This document shows positions 21,401 through 26,313 of a stretch of 52,472 nt of DNA, in pieces. This DNA comes from Opitutales bacterium (GTDB lineage Bacteria; Verrucomicrobiota; Verrucomicrobiia; Opitutales; UBA953), in NCBI GenBank assembly GCA_017546455.1, contig JAFYWY010000082.1, forward strand, positions 1 through 52,472. The letters run 5' to 3'. Position 1 is the stretch's first letter. Every line of letters starts with the position of its first letter. The position numbers were made by a program, and so were the translations under genes. Below the pieces are notes generated by a model that worked only from the letters and a program-made list of their open reading frames with translations, did not search any database and was not told where the DNA came from.

Positions 21401-21664
21401 CGCTTCACCCTCGAAGCGGCTCTCCGCCACGAATTCCTCGATTCCGACACGGACGTCGAAGCGAAATTCGTCCGCGGTGCTTACGCGGGTATGAGCGCGA
21501 CGTCGACGGCGTACTTCGGCGACGAAAACGTGATCAGCGTCGGTCCGCGCGTCGAATACCGCATCAATTCCGAATGGGCGGTTTCCGCCGGCTACACGCT
21601 GGAATCCGATTTGGACAACACGACGACGCACTCGGCGAACGTCGGTATCCGTTGCCGCTTCTAA
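9419..21664 (+). CDS. Giant type V autotransporter (4,081 residues)
   Basis: A very large outer-membrane protein. Residues 1 to about 24 are a Sec signal peptide (ends SAHAAEYK). The passenger, about 25-3,760, is a long Ser/Thr/Gly/Ala-rich beta-helix-type region with many autotransporter-associated repeats of the form K-T/S-G-x-G-x-L-x-L-S-G, seen near residues 458, 1430, 1590, 1819, 2230, 2396, 2626, 3165 and 3329. The last ~300 residues are an autotransporter beta-barrel (YANIIGGTSETSEG onward, alternating aromatic strands) ending in Phe (GIRCRF), as barrels inserted by BAM do. Cysteines are very rare. I see no protease, pertactin-like or RGD motif, so adhesin or surface-coat roles are only plausible. 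The ORF is uninterrupted, is preceded by a 178-bp spacer with no clear promoter, and has its own terminator. Confidence 0.94.
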   Translation: MKTSKFFLTTLFAAAAMTVSAHAAEYKITASGDQKLIDAASGDTVTIDFSSNDNSYFYAVSSSASYVVNADVVVVDATLHNGSSNKTYTFNGAISGTGAFYYQANKGSNTQTYVFNGDVSGYSGAMSIASNKVGTFTFNNNKTGTGTISATSAGSVLNLNGVTVNNSAINVTTINVRGKTSLAADTVWTGNVSVASGAEVSASGAKVFDFAAATLTNAGTLDLSDVSVSIKSAITNTGTVVVSEDTTFSLDHLTASNGVYTIISGGTLSGSLDYSNFSLAGEALSNRAVVSTENGVVTVSSAALDLIWAGSADSNLWTKAANVENWSTMEGASVAFSNLDSVTFASEGYSNVRVQETIIASSIAVGGDYTLELSGDANITTSELAITANKRLTLSGDGSFSAQKFSGTGTLCLDGVDLQLSAATTLSKLEIGSKGSEVNAAADLTITELSFQRGAVLSKTGVGTLLLSGDLALASGQRLEINAGLLHIGSGTPIATTGTGTIALKNGTGLYLDGKTSVHKLSQNIETQGDVTLTWKDAPQSSATAYQYELTGDIAVANGTLSIHSDTNNWAKEIAFKGSLSGAGTVHYYRGSSDSEYNSNGRLIIAGADNSGFTGTVFVEAKNNFSAGLDLLSSLKNATLKLSGNSGGQDAFVRVLGDVAVKRLEGNAGSQIGAGNILQGGTVGNYTLTVGEGDYAGKLENYGVARQYGSNSKQYVNSGSLSLRKVSDGALTLSGTVALKRITVDAGTLNLTSTNGVTLEEFAQSGGTTSVSKNLTASTSLTQSGGSLSIAGTLSTGALNLGGASASVTGNATVQSAILGADSTLFKGKLTVSDVLTVQKGTTTISGVLDATNIVVAGGKLSAPSLAQHPAISLSVSGGELVLSNAVSTEYTVDLSGGKITGLNLSAAKETSTVSLHAGTLDAANLSNGTIVLYAEFVDAAERDSAYLNNDVALTIDGSLTLSADKTVLDISNLIFESAGDKYALFNIGNGASGEAIVTALGTVAGLPGTFSVEGNYVVFTADSAMEIAMPWNTQAGNDYWSGTEFQGTAIGNLESRMVRFGRILPVGTNVENVNILAGAKAKSLLVSASDTDVYNLNAAETNASLTLDSLRVARGTLKVNTETKLGSLELAGGTLIASVKNALAMTTDAAIKVDGAVLSLQNASATNAKNITLNGAATLEFVNGALNALADKGVKITGTSENTRATLSWLSANTDDVAGKVSFTPGSYVNFNVTQGVASWGAGAAESNSGNVYYKTGAGVLFLEDPATLNGEFFVNEGTLRLGWADNSRVFLGNITVDGENSVLHLADENSFGTESGLGDVRLAVKNGGKVYLFSDLNTDVQTLNDVELVLGDNALVASDPNAERRNRQGLIIGTGTTVRAEGDAEISTVIQLAQDGGATFEVVAGATLTLSGALVDSLEEAEKGRGLNKTGAGTLVLSGAIPTEVANTFENYTGNTMISEGVLRFTGSAVPGSGKITVQSGAMLEAAGSGTLAFTSEIDGNGDVRVVSGTALFSSNLSGVNAMVDAGARFELAEEAAFNGSANISGEFGGNGTFKGAATFGEGAKLYAGADASFLFEATSVAGEHSFTKTGSGDVTVAADLANDFSVAVKEGTLMSDRAQTVDTVTLSGGNLGTTAGGAGRWTASKLYVGQGISSIQSNFTLSGPMGQNNLHLEGALYVGGALGNGEFGSLEVEGTLNLSGTTAGALSVGAFDADGVVAGGRVYADTLNVASTVKTITLGTMAAGDVLSELAFTDANFAGNIDIRGTSGKVTASGTVTFAGSGTSVIDGRLHSDNAVFDITGLSAMLKVGDKFSGSLTKTGEGKMDVALVQLNEVETLNVEDGQLIIESVRKPEGGVASTLKQVSLVDGAILSVRQGALEFANGGTLTLTDASRYVGNVLIGENASLNIADSEIVGTVELLGNASVAGATIKEISFGKVEVADDGAASYTQMTGKLTVSGGSPAIKAEDLAIVGGLTLDNISVDYSTLGAEFTIVNFEESLDLLNYDLEFSDNKAVLANTKVDGRDIYLTIENNGTNPGGALKIVAYGTLLWDGATTWNVNGDRGWILTNVGGNDDKQAFTNDKYVGFNFSGNHRITVAEDVNVGGVVFNGAGEFTLDFQGGLIKDKADGKAASVSVQAGTVVFNDKGLASTDGAFSGGLNIASGASVKTNSDKLIGSGTIALSGTLAFTGANKEYNLAKVTTDGNAAVLNVAGASSATIASLTGTTLTKAGAGALTLSGEATLGKLLVNGGDVTVGTAGEVGIGAIELASGAGKLVFEANSSLGSTTSLTLASSKRVEFVATASKLNNVSLESGAEVAFRTNGTFTVGGENVATFKNASGTATISGNLALQGVESDGDAVVSGATFEVADAATLKIDGSVSDVADAGAGNFLIKKSGKGALVITGDVDTKASLLLTSGSIVAEGSVNLSGDVEVGGNASFTADAGGWIGMKNKNLVVAEGATLNLKSSEGLSVLSNLTVAGALVAQGEVVFSGSENIFKSVDVASNSRLTLSSEVNSFKGEAMKLGANAELVVDDARLSESSGVLTVDAAGTSVNFENDGKIVFSSVYVTGEQTMDVTGDGEMVVLGEIETKLTVNIAADAGVTIDNAKTVQVGKFLGDGALKKTGRGELYILQKSADSFAGTFEAQEGSTYFYGNGSLGQAQMIADAEVVFARKAVIGNSGKDVVANALIGGTGTVAVIGSENSLTFANAIGSAFTGALEAREGGTLVYNRFAADTARNVKLADAGVLSVAALNDVAGETATALALGTLSVSGKGNEVALAEGRELKLASVALADTKGVATLTFSGSGSASVAGSISKNAGGKGELDLYTAEDFSGTLTLAGADNAHRNTYVNAGTLVIEHASAGGTGTLFLSNLEKSVVRFDVGEGNVVSTAVSGVGSLEGKSGTITNLDAFSGVLVAVDGGAFTLDKGASGVLAAKTLILSAEEDAKLVVTTDKTVAELDMGAAVFSGNGMVSLDLAATQELSVYTSNAITGTLEIAGGSVRVLEEGNLGTAAVAIRAGASLNVAADVLTNREIYGEGSIVKNTSGTSFVAGVINAKTSVSTGALSITATGENAQFEIRNGTLEFSQVYEDGRVISRKTGTQTFNADYVADGVARFSHSARNSNSVIDGSFAWKADAAGTLIFAGGGTGSEFLPEIENGNVVKTGAGKWHLDAFSSSGSIKVENGGGTLALGGYVGDAAQEIFIGRDGVLEIAEFGGTAAPVVKGKVSGSGMLAVSVTTSEVTFDVTGDSDWVLRVDADAAVKYGSGLSANNILLSSSNSTQKAGGTLNIDVAAGTVTELAGKTFSIRGTSKDFLDLRNAKLVKRGAGVLDLTASSVELNGLLLIEEGTLKAASFKSNPTTGVIEVQGNGTLEVGLAGQTGSLAALAGAGYVNVVAGTVLVENINGAQTPEEFNSDFSGSVCVDAGAKLVIKPYASLGNAGDIRVLGTLENSQMAESALNKLSGNGTLVIANTQSDVRTIYGNDNAFAGNIEIKSGRLVVNASSFESMTNAITLSADAASGLALRNDGASPLSLSALGEKNIGASGTFFLESADANGSFVLVNGASFGFGSLTHLTAGADLAFGKGATLTTGLYVAEGASLRLESNVSHSIGLRGAAANASREVEGDLTIAGKLFADIPAAGTTAIHANGTAVIEKTAVVEINGVLAEGNELALVSSDVKAIENGALFRSASGERLSARVADNATKILVGSATPIENLVPSGMGTLAETVFSNTDSDIYKAIYWSGNDAEQRAKLTNFSPVSFAGALELSTELTKFENDLLRQRLEQRRYDRAYSEAEGTIKGYANIIGGTSETSEGKNKTANYDLSHSGAVAGFDSLVTYDFLLGASFTYDFGKASVHNGGGKHETDTARVNFYGMAMLDEVSYFGFSAGFGVSGVDMKRTNALETLKSESSGTDISLSTTLGRMFVLSEAYGLHVSPYIGLDYTYSRIGGFREVGGESALEVDDLERNSLRGTIGATLNWLPTADWRFTLEAALRHEFLDSDTDVEAKFVRGAYAGMSATSTAYFGDENVISVGPRVEYRINSEWAVSAGYTLESDLDNTTTHSANVGIRCRF

Positions 21665-21679
21665 TTAAAGATGCGAACG

Positions 21680-21730
21680 TAACTGATAACGGTGCCCCTG
21701 CAAAGGGAACGCCGTTATCAGTTTTGTTTT
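21680..21730 (+). terminator. Autotransporter terminator, abutting ribF
   Basis: A perfect 12-bp stem AACTGATAACGG / CCGTTATCAGTT (21680-21722) is followed by TTGTTTT. The last T of the run is the base immediately before the ribF ATG. Confidence 0.88.
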
Positions 21731-22687
21731 ATGGAGACTCTAAGTTCACTCGCGGATTTCCCGCACTCGCTTTCGGATCGCCCCGTCGTTCTCTGCATCG
21801 GGAATTTCGACGGCGTGCACTGCGGGCATCGTGCGCTGTTCTCGGCGGCGCAGGCAATGGCGCAGTCCTGCGGCGGGCGTTGCGGCGTGCTGACGTTCAA
21901 TCCGCATCCGGAAGTCTTTTTCCGCGGAGAGGGCGCCGTAAAGCTGATTTATTCTCAGGCGACGAAAACGGCGCTGTTCGAGCGCCTCGGCTTGGACTTC
22001 GCGATTTTCTGTCCGTTTACTCCGGAGATTGCCGGCTTGGCGGCGGAAGATTTTGTGCCCGCGCTCAAAAAGGCGATTCCCGCACTCGCCGGGATTTTCG
22101 TCGGAGAAAATTTCCGCTTCGGGGCGCGCCGCCGGGGCGATGTTACGCTTCTTCGGGAAAGCGCCCGTGCGCAGTCGGTGTCGGCTAATGCCCTCACTCC
22201 CGTTCTGTTCGGGTCGGAGAAAATTTCTTCCTCGCGCATCCGTGAATGCCTGGAACGCGGGGAAACGGAAGCGGCCGATGCCATGCTCGGCGAAAATTAT
22301 TTTGCGTCTGGGACGATTACTTCGGGCCGCCGCTTGGGGCGCACAATCGGTTTTCCGACCCTGAATTTGCCCTGGGAGCCGGAATTGCGCCCGCGTTTCG
22401 GTGTTTATGCCGTGAAGGTCAAATTCGGTGAACAGGTATTTCCGGGAGTCGCCAATTACGGAGTTCGTCCGACCGTGGAGCGCGAGGGAACACCGGCTCC
22501 GCTTTTGGAAACGTTTCTGCCGGAGGTGCCTGCCGGCGCAAGCATGCCGAGCTACGGCGATTTCATTGTCGTCGAATGGCTGAAGTTCCTGCGCCCGGAA
22601 CAACGCTTTGAATCCGTTGATGCCTTGCGCGAGCAGTTGCGGCTCGATCGCCTCGCCGCTGCGGATTTTTTCGCATCAAGGGCTTAA
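21731..22687 (+). CDS. ribF: Bifunctional riboflavin kinase / FAD synthetase
   Basis: A 318-residue cytoplasmic enzyme that phosphorylates riboflavin to FMN and adenylates FMN to FAD. The N-terminal nucleotidyltransferase domain shows CIGNFDGVHCGH (residues 22-33) and FVGENFRFGARRRGD. The C-terminal kinase domain begins at TSGRRLGRTIGFPTLNL and has FGVYAVKV and GVANYGVRPTV. The ATG at 21731 is preferred; the upstream in-frame GTG at 21692 lies inside the autotransporter terminator. No promoter is visible and the leader would have to be absent or contain the hairpin. Confidence 0.95.
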   Translation: METLSSLADFPHSLSDRPVVLCIGNFDGVHCGHRALFSAAQAMAQSCGGRCGVLTFNPHPEVFFRGEGAVKLIYSQATKTALFERLGLDFAIFCPFTPEIAGLAAEDFVPALKKAIPALAGIFVGENFRFGARRRGDVTLLRESARAQSVSANALTPVLFGSEKISSSRIRECLERGETEAADAMLGENYFASGTITSGRRLGRTIGFPTLNLPWEPELRPRFGVYAVKVKFGEQVFPGVANYGVRPTVEREGTPAPLLETFLPEVPAGASMPSYGDFIVVEWLKFLRPEQRFESVDALREQLRLDRLAAADFFASRA

Positions 22688-22737
22688 GGATGCCTCTATC
22701 GTTTTCAGAGATTTACCTACGAAAAGAGTACGCACTC

Positions 22738-22868
22738 GTTCCATTGCGCCGCAGGAAGCTCGGGGGCGCATCATCGTCGCTTAGCGGCGCATGACGGCGA
22801 AGCGCCTGGCCGCGGGTTTCGGCTTTGCCTACACCCGCGGTTATCCCAGTAGCGCACCTCCGGCGCAC
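22738..22868 (-). repeat. 132-bp repeat family, copy D (minus orientation)
   Basis: Starts TTCCATTGCGCCGCAGG, includes a hairpin CCGCGGGT / ACCCGCGG (22819-22840) around TTCGGCTTTGCC, and ends GCGCACCTCCGGCGCAC. It is parallel to copy B and inverted relative to copy E. The D/E pair spans about 570 bp upstream of PEP-CTERM gene 3. Confidence 0.78.
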
Positions 22869-23178
22869 AGTCTCGAATAGGCAATTGAGAATAGCGAATC
22901 TCGAATTCCGAATGATTACCGCTCAGCGAATCCTGTAGTTAGCTTTAGGACGCCATAGATCTATTCCGCCGTGGCATCTTTCACAATCCCTTTTTGCTGC
23001 GGCAAAGCTTACGGCGAGTGAGATGCTCGGGAAAACCGGCGACTCCGTGCAGTTGTTTCCCTGAGCTCGCAGAGCTGTGTCCGTGTCGGAGCGAGAGTTT
23101 CCGGAGTCCGTGGTGTCGGTGAAAAGAGTCTGCTTGAGCGGAGTCATTAGGGATTGAGATCTCGAGCCTCTTCGAGGA
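22869..23178. other. Spacer between repeat copies D and E
   Basis: No gene recognised. The first ~85 bp repeat the GAATTC/CCGAAT-rich stretch found after copy B. The rest (about 22956-23178) contains several short inverted repeats (for example GAGCTC-type words near 23062 and CTCGAGCCTCTTCGAGG at 23161-23177) but no convincing coding or RNA signature. Confidence 0.45.
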
Positions 23179-23310
23179 GTGCGCCGGAGGTGCACTACAT
23201 TGGATAACCGCGGGTGAAGACGTCGTCGGAACCCGCGGATAATCCATAAAAGCAAGCGCCGCGAAGTGACTGGTAAAGCTCTGTTTACGTGCCTGCGGCG
23301 TAATGGAATG
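23179..23310 (+). repeat. 132-bp repeat family, copy E (plus orientation)
   Basis: Begins GTGCGCCGGAGGTGCACTAC, continues ATTGGATAACCGCGGGTG, closes the internal hairpin with GAACCCGCGG, and ends CCTGCGGCGTAATGGAATG. It is the best-preserved plus-oriented copy. It ends 51 bp before the -35 box of PEP-CTERM gene 3. Confidence 0.78.
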
Positions 23311-23361
23311 AGTTGTGTGTGTGCAAAAAGCGAATTTATAGCGGTAGCCTGGTGTAAATTC

Positions 23362-23390
23362 TTGACAACTTTTGAGGGGGGGGGTAAGAT
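23362..23390 (+). promoter_or_regulatory. PEP-CTERM gene 3 promoter with G9 spacer run
   Basis: A consensus TTGACA (23362-23367), a 17-bp spacer ending in nine G (23376-23384), and TAAGAT (23385-23390). It is predicted to be active. Its leader (GAACCCTC...AAAAATCTAACTCAGG) shares the pattern of the two sister leaders. Confidence 0.8.
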
Positions 23391-23425
23391 TGAACCCTCA
23401 AATTAAAAATCTAACTCAGGACACT

Positions 23426-24169
23426 ATGAAAAAATATATCACGATTGCCGCGCTTCTCGCCGCAGGAAGCGCTTTCGCTAATGCTGTAGAGCTTTCAGAT
23501 GCGGGCTTTTCAGTTAAGTACCCTACGCTTGCGTCGTACGCCCTTGATAGTAGCGTGTTTGATTCCACAAGTTTCAGCTTTACGTTTACGCTTGCTCCGG
23601 ATGTTGTTGACGTTATTGGAGAGTTGACTAATTCTGCGGCTACGGCGATTAAGCCGACTTTGGTTTCTGTGCAGGCGGGGGAAGCTCATTATGTTGGCAC
23701 AGGGGTCGGGTATTCTTCTACCCAAGCGGGCGTAATTACTGCGGCGGGTATTTGGGGACAAGCAACGAAGGCTTCTGCTACGACCGCTTGTGGCGGTTAT
23801 TTTGGTGGTAGCAATATCAATAATCTTGCTGCCGTTGATATTATCGCAGTTACTGTTAGCCATGAAGCTAGTTCGGGAACTACATTTTTTATTTCCGCTC
23901 TTTCTGATGGCCGCTGGACTGAATATACTCCGGATAAAAATCTTAACCTTAAATGGTCTAGCGGAAACACTGCTCCGTCCGAATTGAGCATTAATACACT
24001 TGCCGGAATTTCTTCTGTGTACGTTTTTGACCATGTAATTTCTTCGGCTGTCGAAGCCCAAAAGATTAACCACGCCGCAGTTTCGGCCATTCCCGAACCG
24101 TCTACGTTCGGCTTGCTTGCGGGCTTGGGGGCTTTGGCGCTTGTCGGCACGCGTCGCCGTCGTCGCTAA
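23426..24169 (+). CDS. PEP-CTERM surface protein 3
   Basis: A 247-residue secreted protein. The ATG at 23426 starts the conserved signal peptide MKKYITIAALLAAGSAFANA; an upstream in-frame extension to 23372 would run through the promoter and is rejected. The C-terminus has the same IPEPSTFGLLAGLG anchor, hydrophobic stretch and arginine tail as proteins 1 and 2. The core (about 21-221) is different from both, except that EAQKI before the anchor is shared with protein 1. Codons in the core are AT-richer than in neighbouring housekeeping genes. Predicted exosortase-sorted surface protein of unknown function. Confidence 0.88.
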   Translation: MKKYITIAALLAAGSAFANAVELSDAGFSVKYPTLASYALDSSVFDSTSFSFTFTLAPDVVDVIGELTNSAATAIKPTLVSVQAGEAHYVGTGVGYSSTQAGVITAAGIWGQATKASATTACGGYFGGSNINNLAAVDIIAVTVSHEASSGTTFFISALSDGRWTEYTPDKNLNLKWSSGNTAPSELSINTLAGISSVYVFDHVISSAVEAQKINHAAVSAIPEPSTFGLLAGLGALALVGTRRRRR

Positions 24170-24189
24170 GCTTTAGTTCAGCCTAATAA

Positions 24190-24226
24190 AAACGCCTCAC
24201 CGGGAAACTTGGTGGGGCGTTTTTTA
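24190..24226. terminator. Bidirectional terminator between PEP-CTERM gene 3 and menC
   Basis: AACGCCTCACC and GGTGGGGCGTT form a stem with T runs on one side and A runs on the other, so it can serve both convergent genes. Confidence 0.85.
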
Positions 24227-24263
24227 TTTGGAGTGCGCTCGGGTGGGCAGTGCGCCGGCGGGT

Positions 24264-25232
24264 TTAATTTTCAAATGCGGCGGTGGTGGCGATTCCGGCG
24301 GCGAGTGCCCGGGGATTGCTTTGCGTCTCGCGGCAGAGTTCCCGCAGAAGAACGCGGCCGCATTCCGTTTCGAAGACCGAGGAAATGACAAAGCGCGGAG
24401 CGTGTTGTGTTTCCAGAAGCCAACTGCGCAGGCGCGGGAAATCGCCGACGAGCAACGGCTTGACGACGGCGACGACGCTCGTGCCTTCGGGCATTTTCCA
24501 CGGTTCGCGGAGGGATTCGTCGAGGGCGGTTTTGGCGGCGTGTTCCGGCGGGAGTGCGTAAACGGCGGCATCGTTTTCCGGCGTTGCGGCGAGAGGTTGC
24601 TCGATGAACTCGAGCTGCGGAAAGGCGTAGAGCGGGGCGAGGGCGGTGAGTGCTTCGGGGCTTTGCCAGGCGCCGTTGGCGTCGAATCGAATTCGGGCGT
24701 CCGGGCGGAGTTCGGCACAGCGGCTCAGGATTTTTTTACAGAAATCCATTTCGTCCGGAAGCGGCGCGAGTCCGATTTTGATTTTGAAGCTACGGTATCT
24801 GCGGTCGGCGAGCAGGGCTGCGGCGAGGCTTTCGGGATCGGAGGCTGCATCGCGTAGGAGCAGGCGGCAAATTGCCGTATCCGGCGGCTCGGGGGCGTGT
24901 TGCGCTTCGGGATTTTCTAAAAGGAAAAATGCGGCGGTGAGGGCGTGCTGCGTGCACGGAAGCGTTTTCAGCGAGGCGAGCAGATTTGATTTTTCACTTG
25001 CGGGAAATGCCTGAGCGGTGAGGGTGTTGAGGACGTTTCTTGCCTCGTCGAGGGGCTCGCAGCCGAATCCTTCCCAGGGTGCAATTTCCGTCTCTGCCCG
25101 GTTGCCGAGACTGTCGGAAAGCGAAACGATCAGGCCTTCGCGCGTTGTCGACAGCCCGCGAGAGGTTTTGACGGGGACGCGGAATCGGCGGGAATAGTGC
25201 CGGGAGCGGAGAGTGTAGAGGACTTGATTCAT
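24264..25232 (-). CDS. menC: o-Succinylbenzoate synthase-like enolase-superfamily enzyme
   Basis: A 322-residue cytoplasmic protein. The active-site set of the muconate-lactonising subgroup is present: KIK (Lys150 and Lys152), RFDANGAW (Asp184), FIEQPL (Glu211), ALDES (Asp238/Glu239) and VVKP (Lys258). The late SSVFETECGR resembles the SSxxET block of o-succinylbenzoate synthase, which dehydrates SHCHC to OSB in menaquinone biosynthesis. No other men gene is adjacent, and dipeptide epimerases share this fold, so the exact substrate is inferred. It is convergent with PEP-CTERM gene 3. Confidence 0.82.
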   Translation of the reverse strand: MNQVLYTLRSRHYSRRFRVPVKTSRGLSTTREGLIVSLSDSLGNRAETEIAPWEGFGCEPLDEARNVLNTLTAQAFPASEKSNLLASLKTLPCTQHALTAAFFLLENPEAQHAPEPPDTAICRLLLRDAASDPESLAAALLADRRYRSFKIKIGLAPLPDEMDFCKKILSRCAELRPDARIRFDANGAWQSPEALTALAPLYAFPQLEFIEQPLAATPENDAAVYALPPEHAAKTALDESLREPWKMPEGTSVVAVVKPLLVGDFPRLRSWLLETQHAPRFVISSVFETECGRVLLRELCRETQSNPRALAAGIATTAAFEN

Positions 25233-25308
25233 TTCGCGGGAAAGGGCGGAAATCGTTTTTTATGATTCCATTTTAGCGGGAAAAGCTGTTTCATAAAACC
25301 ATTAACTT

Positions 25309-26307
25309 ATGAGAACTCCAACACCGTCCGTTTATGTTCGCGGCATGGGCGTTTATACGCCGGAGCGCCGCCTGACCAATGCCGATTTGACGCGCCTTGT
25401 CGATACCTCCGACGAATGGATTCGTACGCGTACGGGAATCATTGAGCGTCGTCTTGCCGATGCGGATGAAAGTGCTTCGGATATGGCGGCGAAGGCCGGG
25501 GAAAAGGCCATCGAGAACGCCGGAATCTCCAAAGAAGAAATCGATTTGATTATTGTCGCGACGGCGACGCCGGACCACTCCTTCCCGTCAACCGCCTGCC
25601 GTACGCAGGCGAAGCTCGGAATCAAGGATGTGCCTGCGTTCGATATGTCGGCCGCCTGCTCGGGCTTTATTTACATGATGCAGGTCGCCAACCACATGCT
25701 ACGCGCCGGCGACTACCGCAATGTCCTGATTATTTCGACGGAAAAGCTTTCCTCGATCGTCAACTGGGAAGACCGCAATACCTGCGTGCTTTTCGGTGAT
25801 GCGGCGGCGGCATTCGTGCTCACGAAATGCAACGAACCCTATGTCGGCATTCTCGGTAATATTCTCGGTGCCGACGGTTCGAGCGGCGACCTGCTGAGCC
25901 TCCCCGCCGGCGGAAGTGCCTGCCCGGCGAGCTACGAAACCGTTCACGACGGAGGCCACTATTTGCGCATGGCCGGCCAGGAAGTCTTTAAGGTGGCGGT
26001 TCGTACGATGTCCGACTGCTGCAAGCGCCTGCTCGAAAAATGCAATGTTTCCGCAGACGAAATTAAATGCGTCATCCCGCACCAGGCGAATTTGCGGATT
26101 ATCGACGCCGTGGCGCGTCAGGTCGGCATTCCGCTCGAAAAGTTCTGTGTCAATCTCCAGAACTACGGAAACACGTCGTCGGCCACGATCCCGAATTGCA
26201 TGAAGGAAGCCTACGATGCCGGACGTTTCAAGGCCGGAGATTTGGTGCTTCTGACGGCATTCGGCGGCGGATTTACCTGGGGCGCGACGCTCATCCGTTG
26301 GAAATAA
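25309..26307 (+). CDS. fabH: Beta-ketoacyl-ACP synthase III (FabH)
   Basis: A 332-residue cytoplasmic enzyme that condenses acetyl-CoA (or another starter) with malonyl-ACP to begin fatty acid synthesis. The catalytic triad is visible: Cys117 in SAACSGF, His258 in IPHQANLRI and Asn288 in NYGNTSSAT. DTSDEWIRTRTGI near the start and the C-terminal GGGFTWGATLIRW are family hallmarks. It is followed after 6 bp by the TPR protein and then lptE, suggesting one envelope-biogenesis operon. No plsX, fabD or acpP lies next to it. Confidence 0.97.
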   Translation: MRTPTPSVYVRGMGVYTPERRLTNADLTRLVDTSDEWIRTRTGIIERRLADADESASDMAAKAGEKAIENAGISKEEIDLIIVATATPDHSFPSTACRTQAKLGIKDVPAFDMSAACSGFIYMMQVANHMLRAGDYRNVLIISTEKLSSIVNWEDRNTCVLFGDAAAAFVLTKCNEPYVGILGNILGADGSSGDLLSLPAGGSACPASYETVHDGGHYLRMAGQEVFKVAVRTMSDCCKRLLEKCNVSADEIKCVIPHQANLRIIDAVARQVGIPLEKFCVNLQNYGNTSSATIPNCMKEAYDAGRFKAGDLVLLTAFGGGFTWGATLIRWK

Positions 26308-26313
26308 TCCGGA

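Noticed and set aside
10601-21631. Three very long minus-strand ORFs (10601-13528, 13967-18013, 18551-21631) opposite the autotransporter
   Set aside because: They follow the codon pattern of the sense gene, their translations are Arg/Glu/Val-rich without domains, and the sense strand has a complete signal peptide, repeats and barrel. They are shadows.
171-23384. The poly-G runs as simple assembly or sequencing errors
   Set aside because: A length error of one or two bases is possible, but all three sit at the same place between matched -35 and -10 boxes, so their presence is real even if exact counts need checking.
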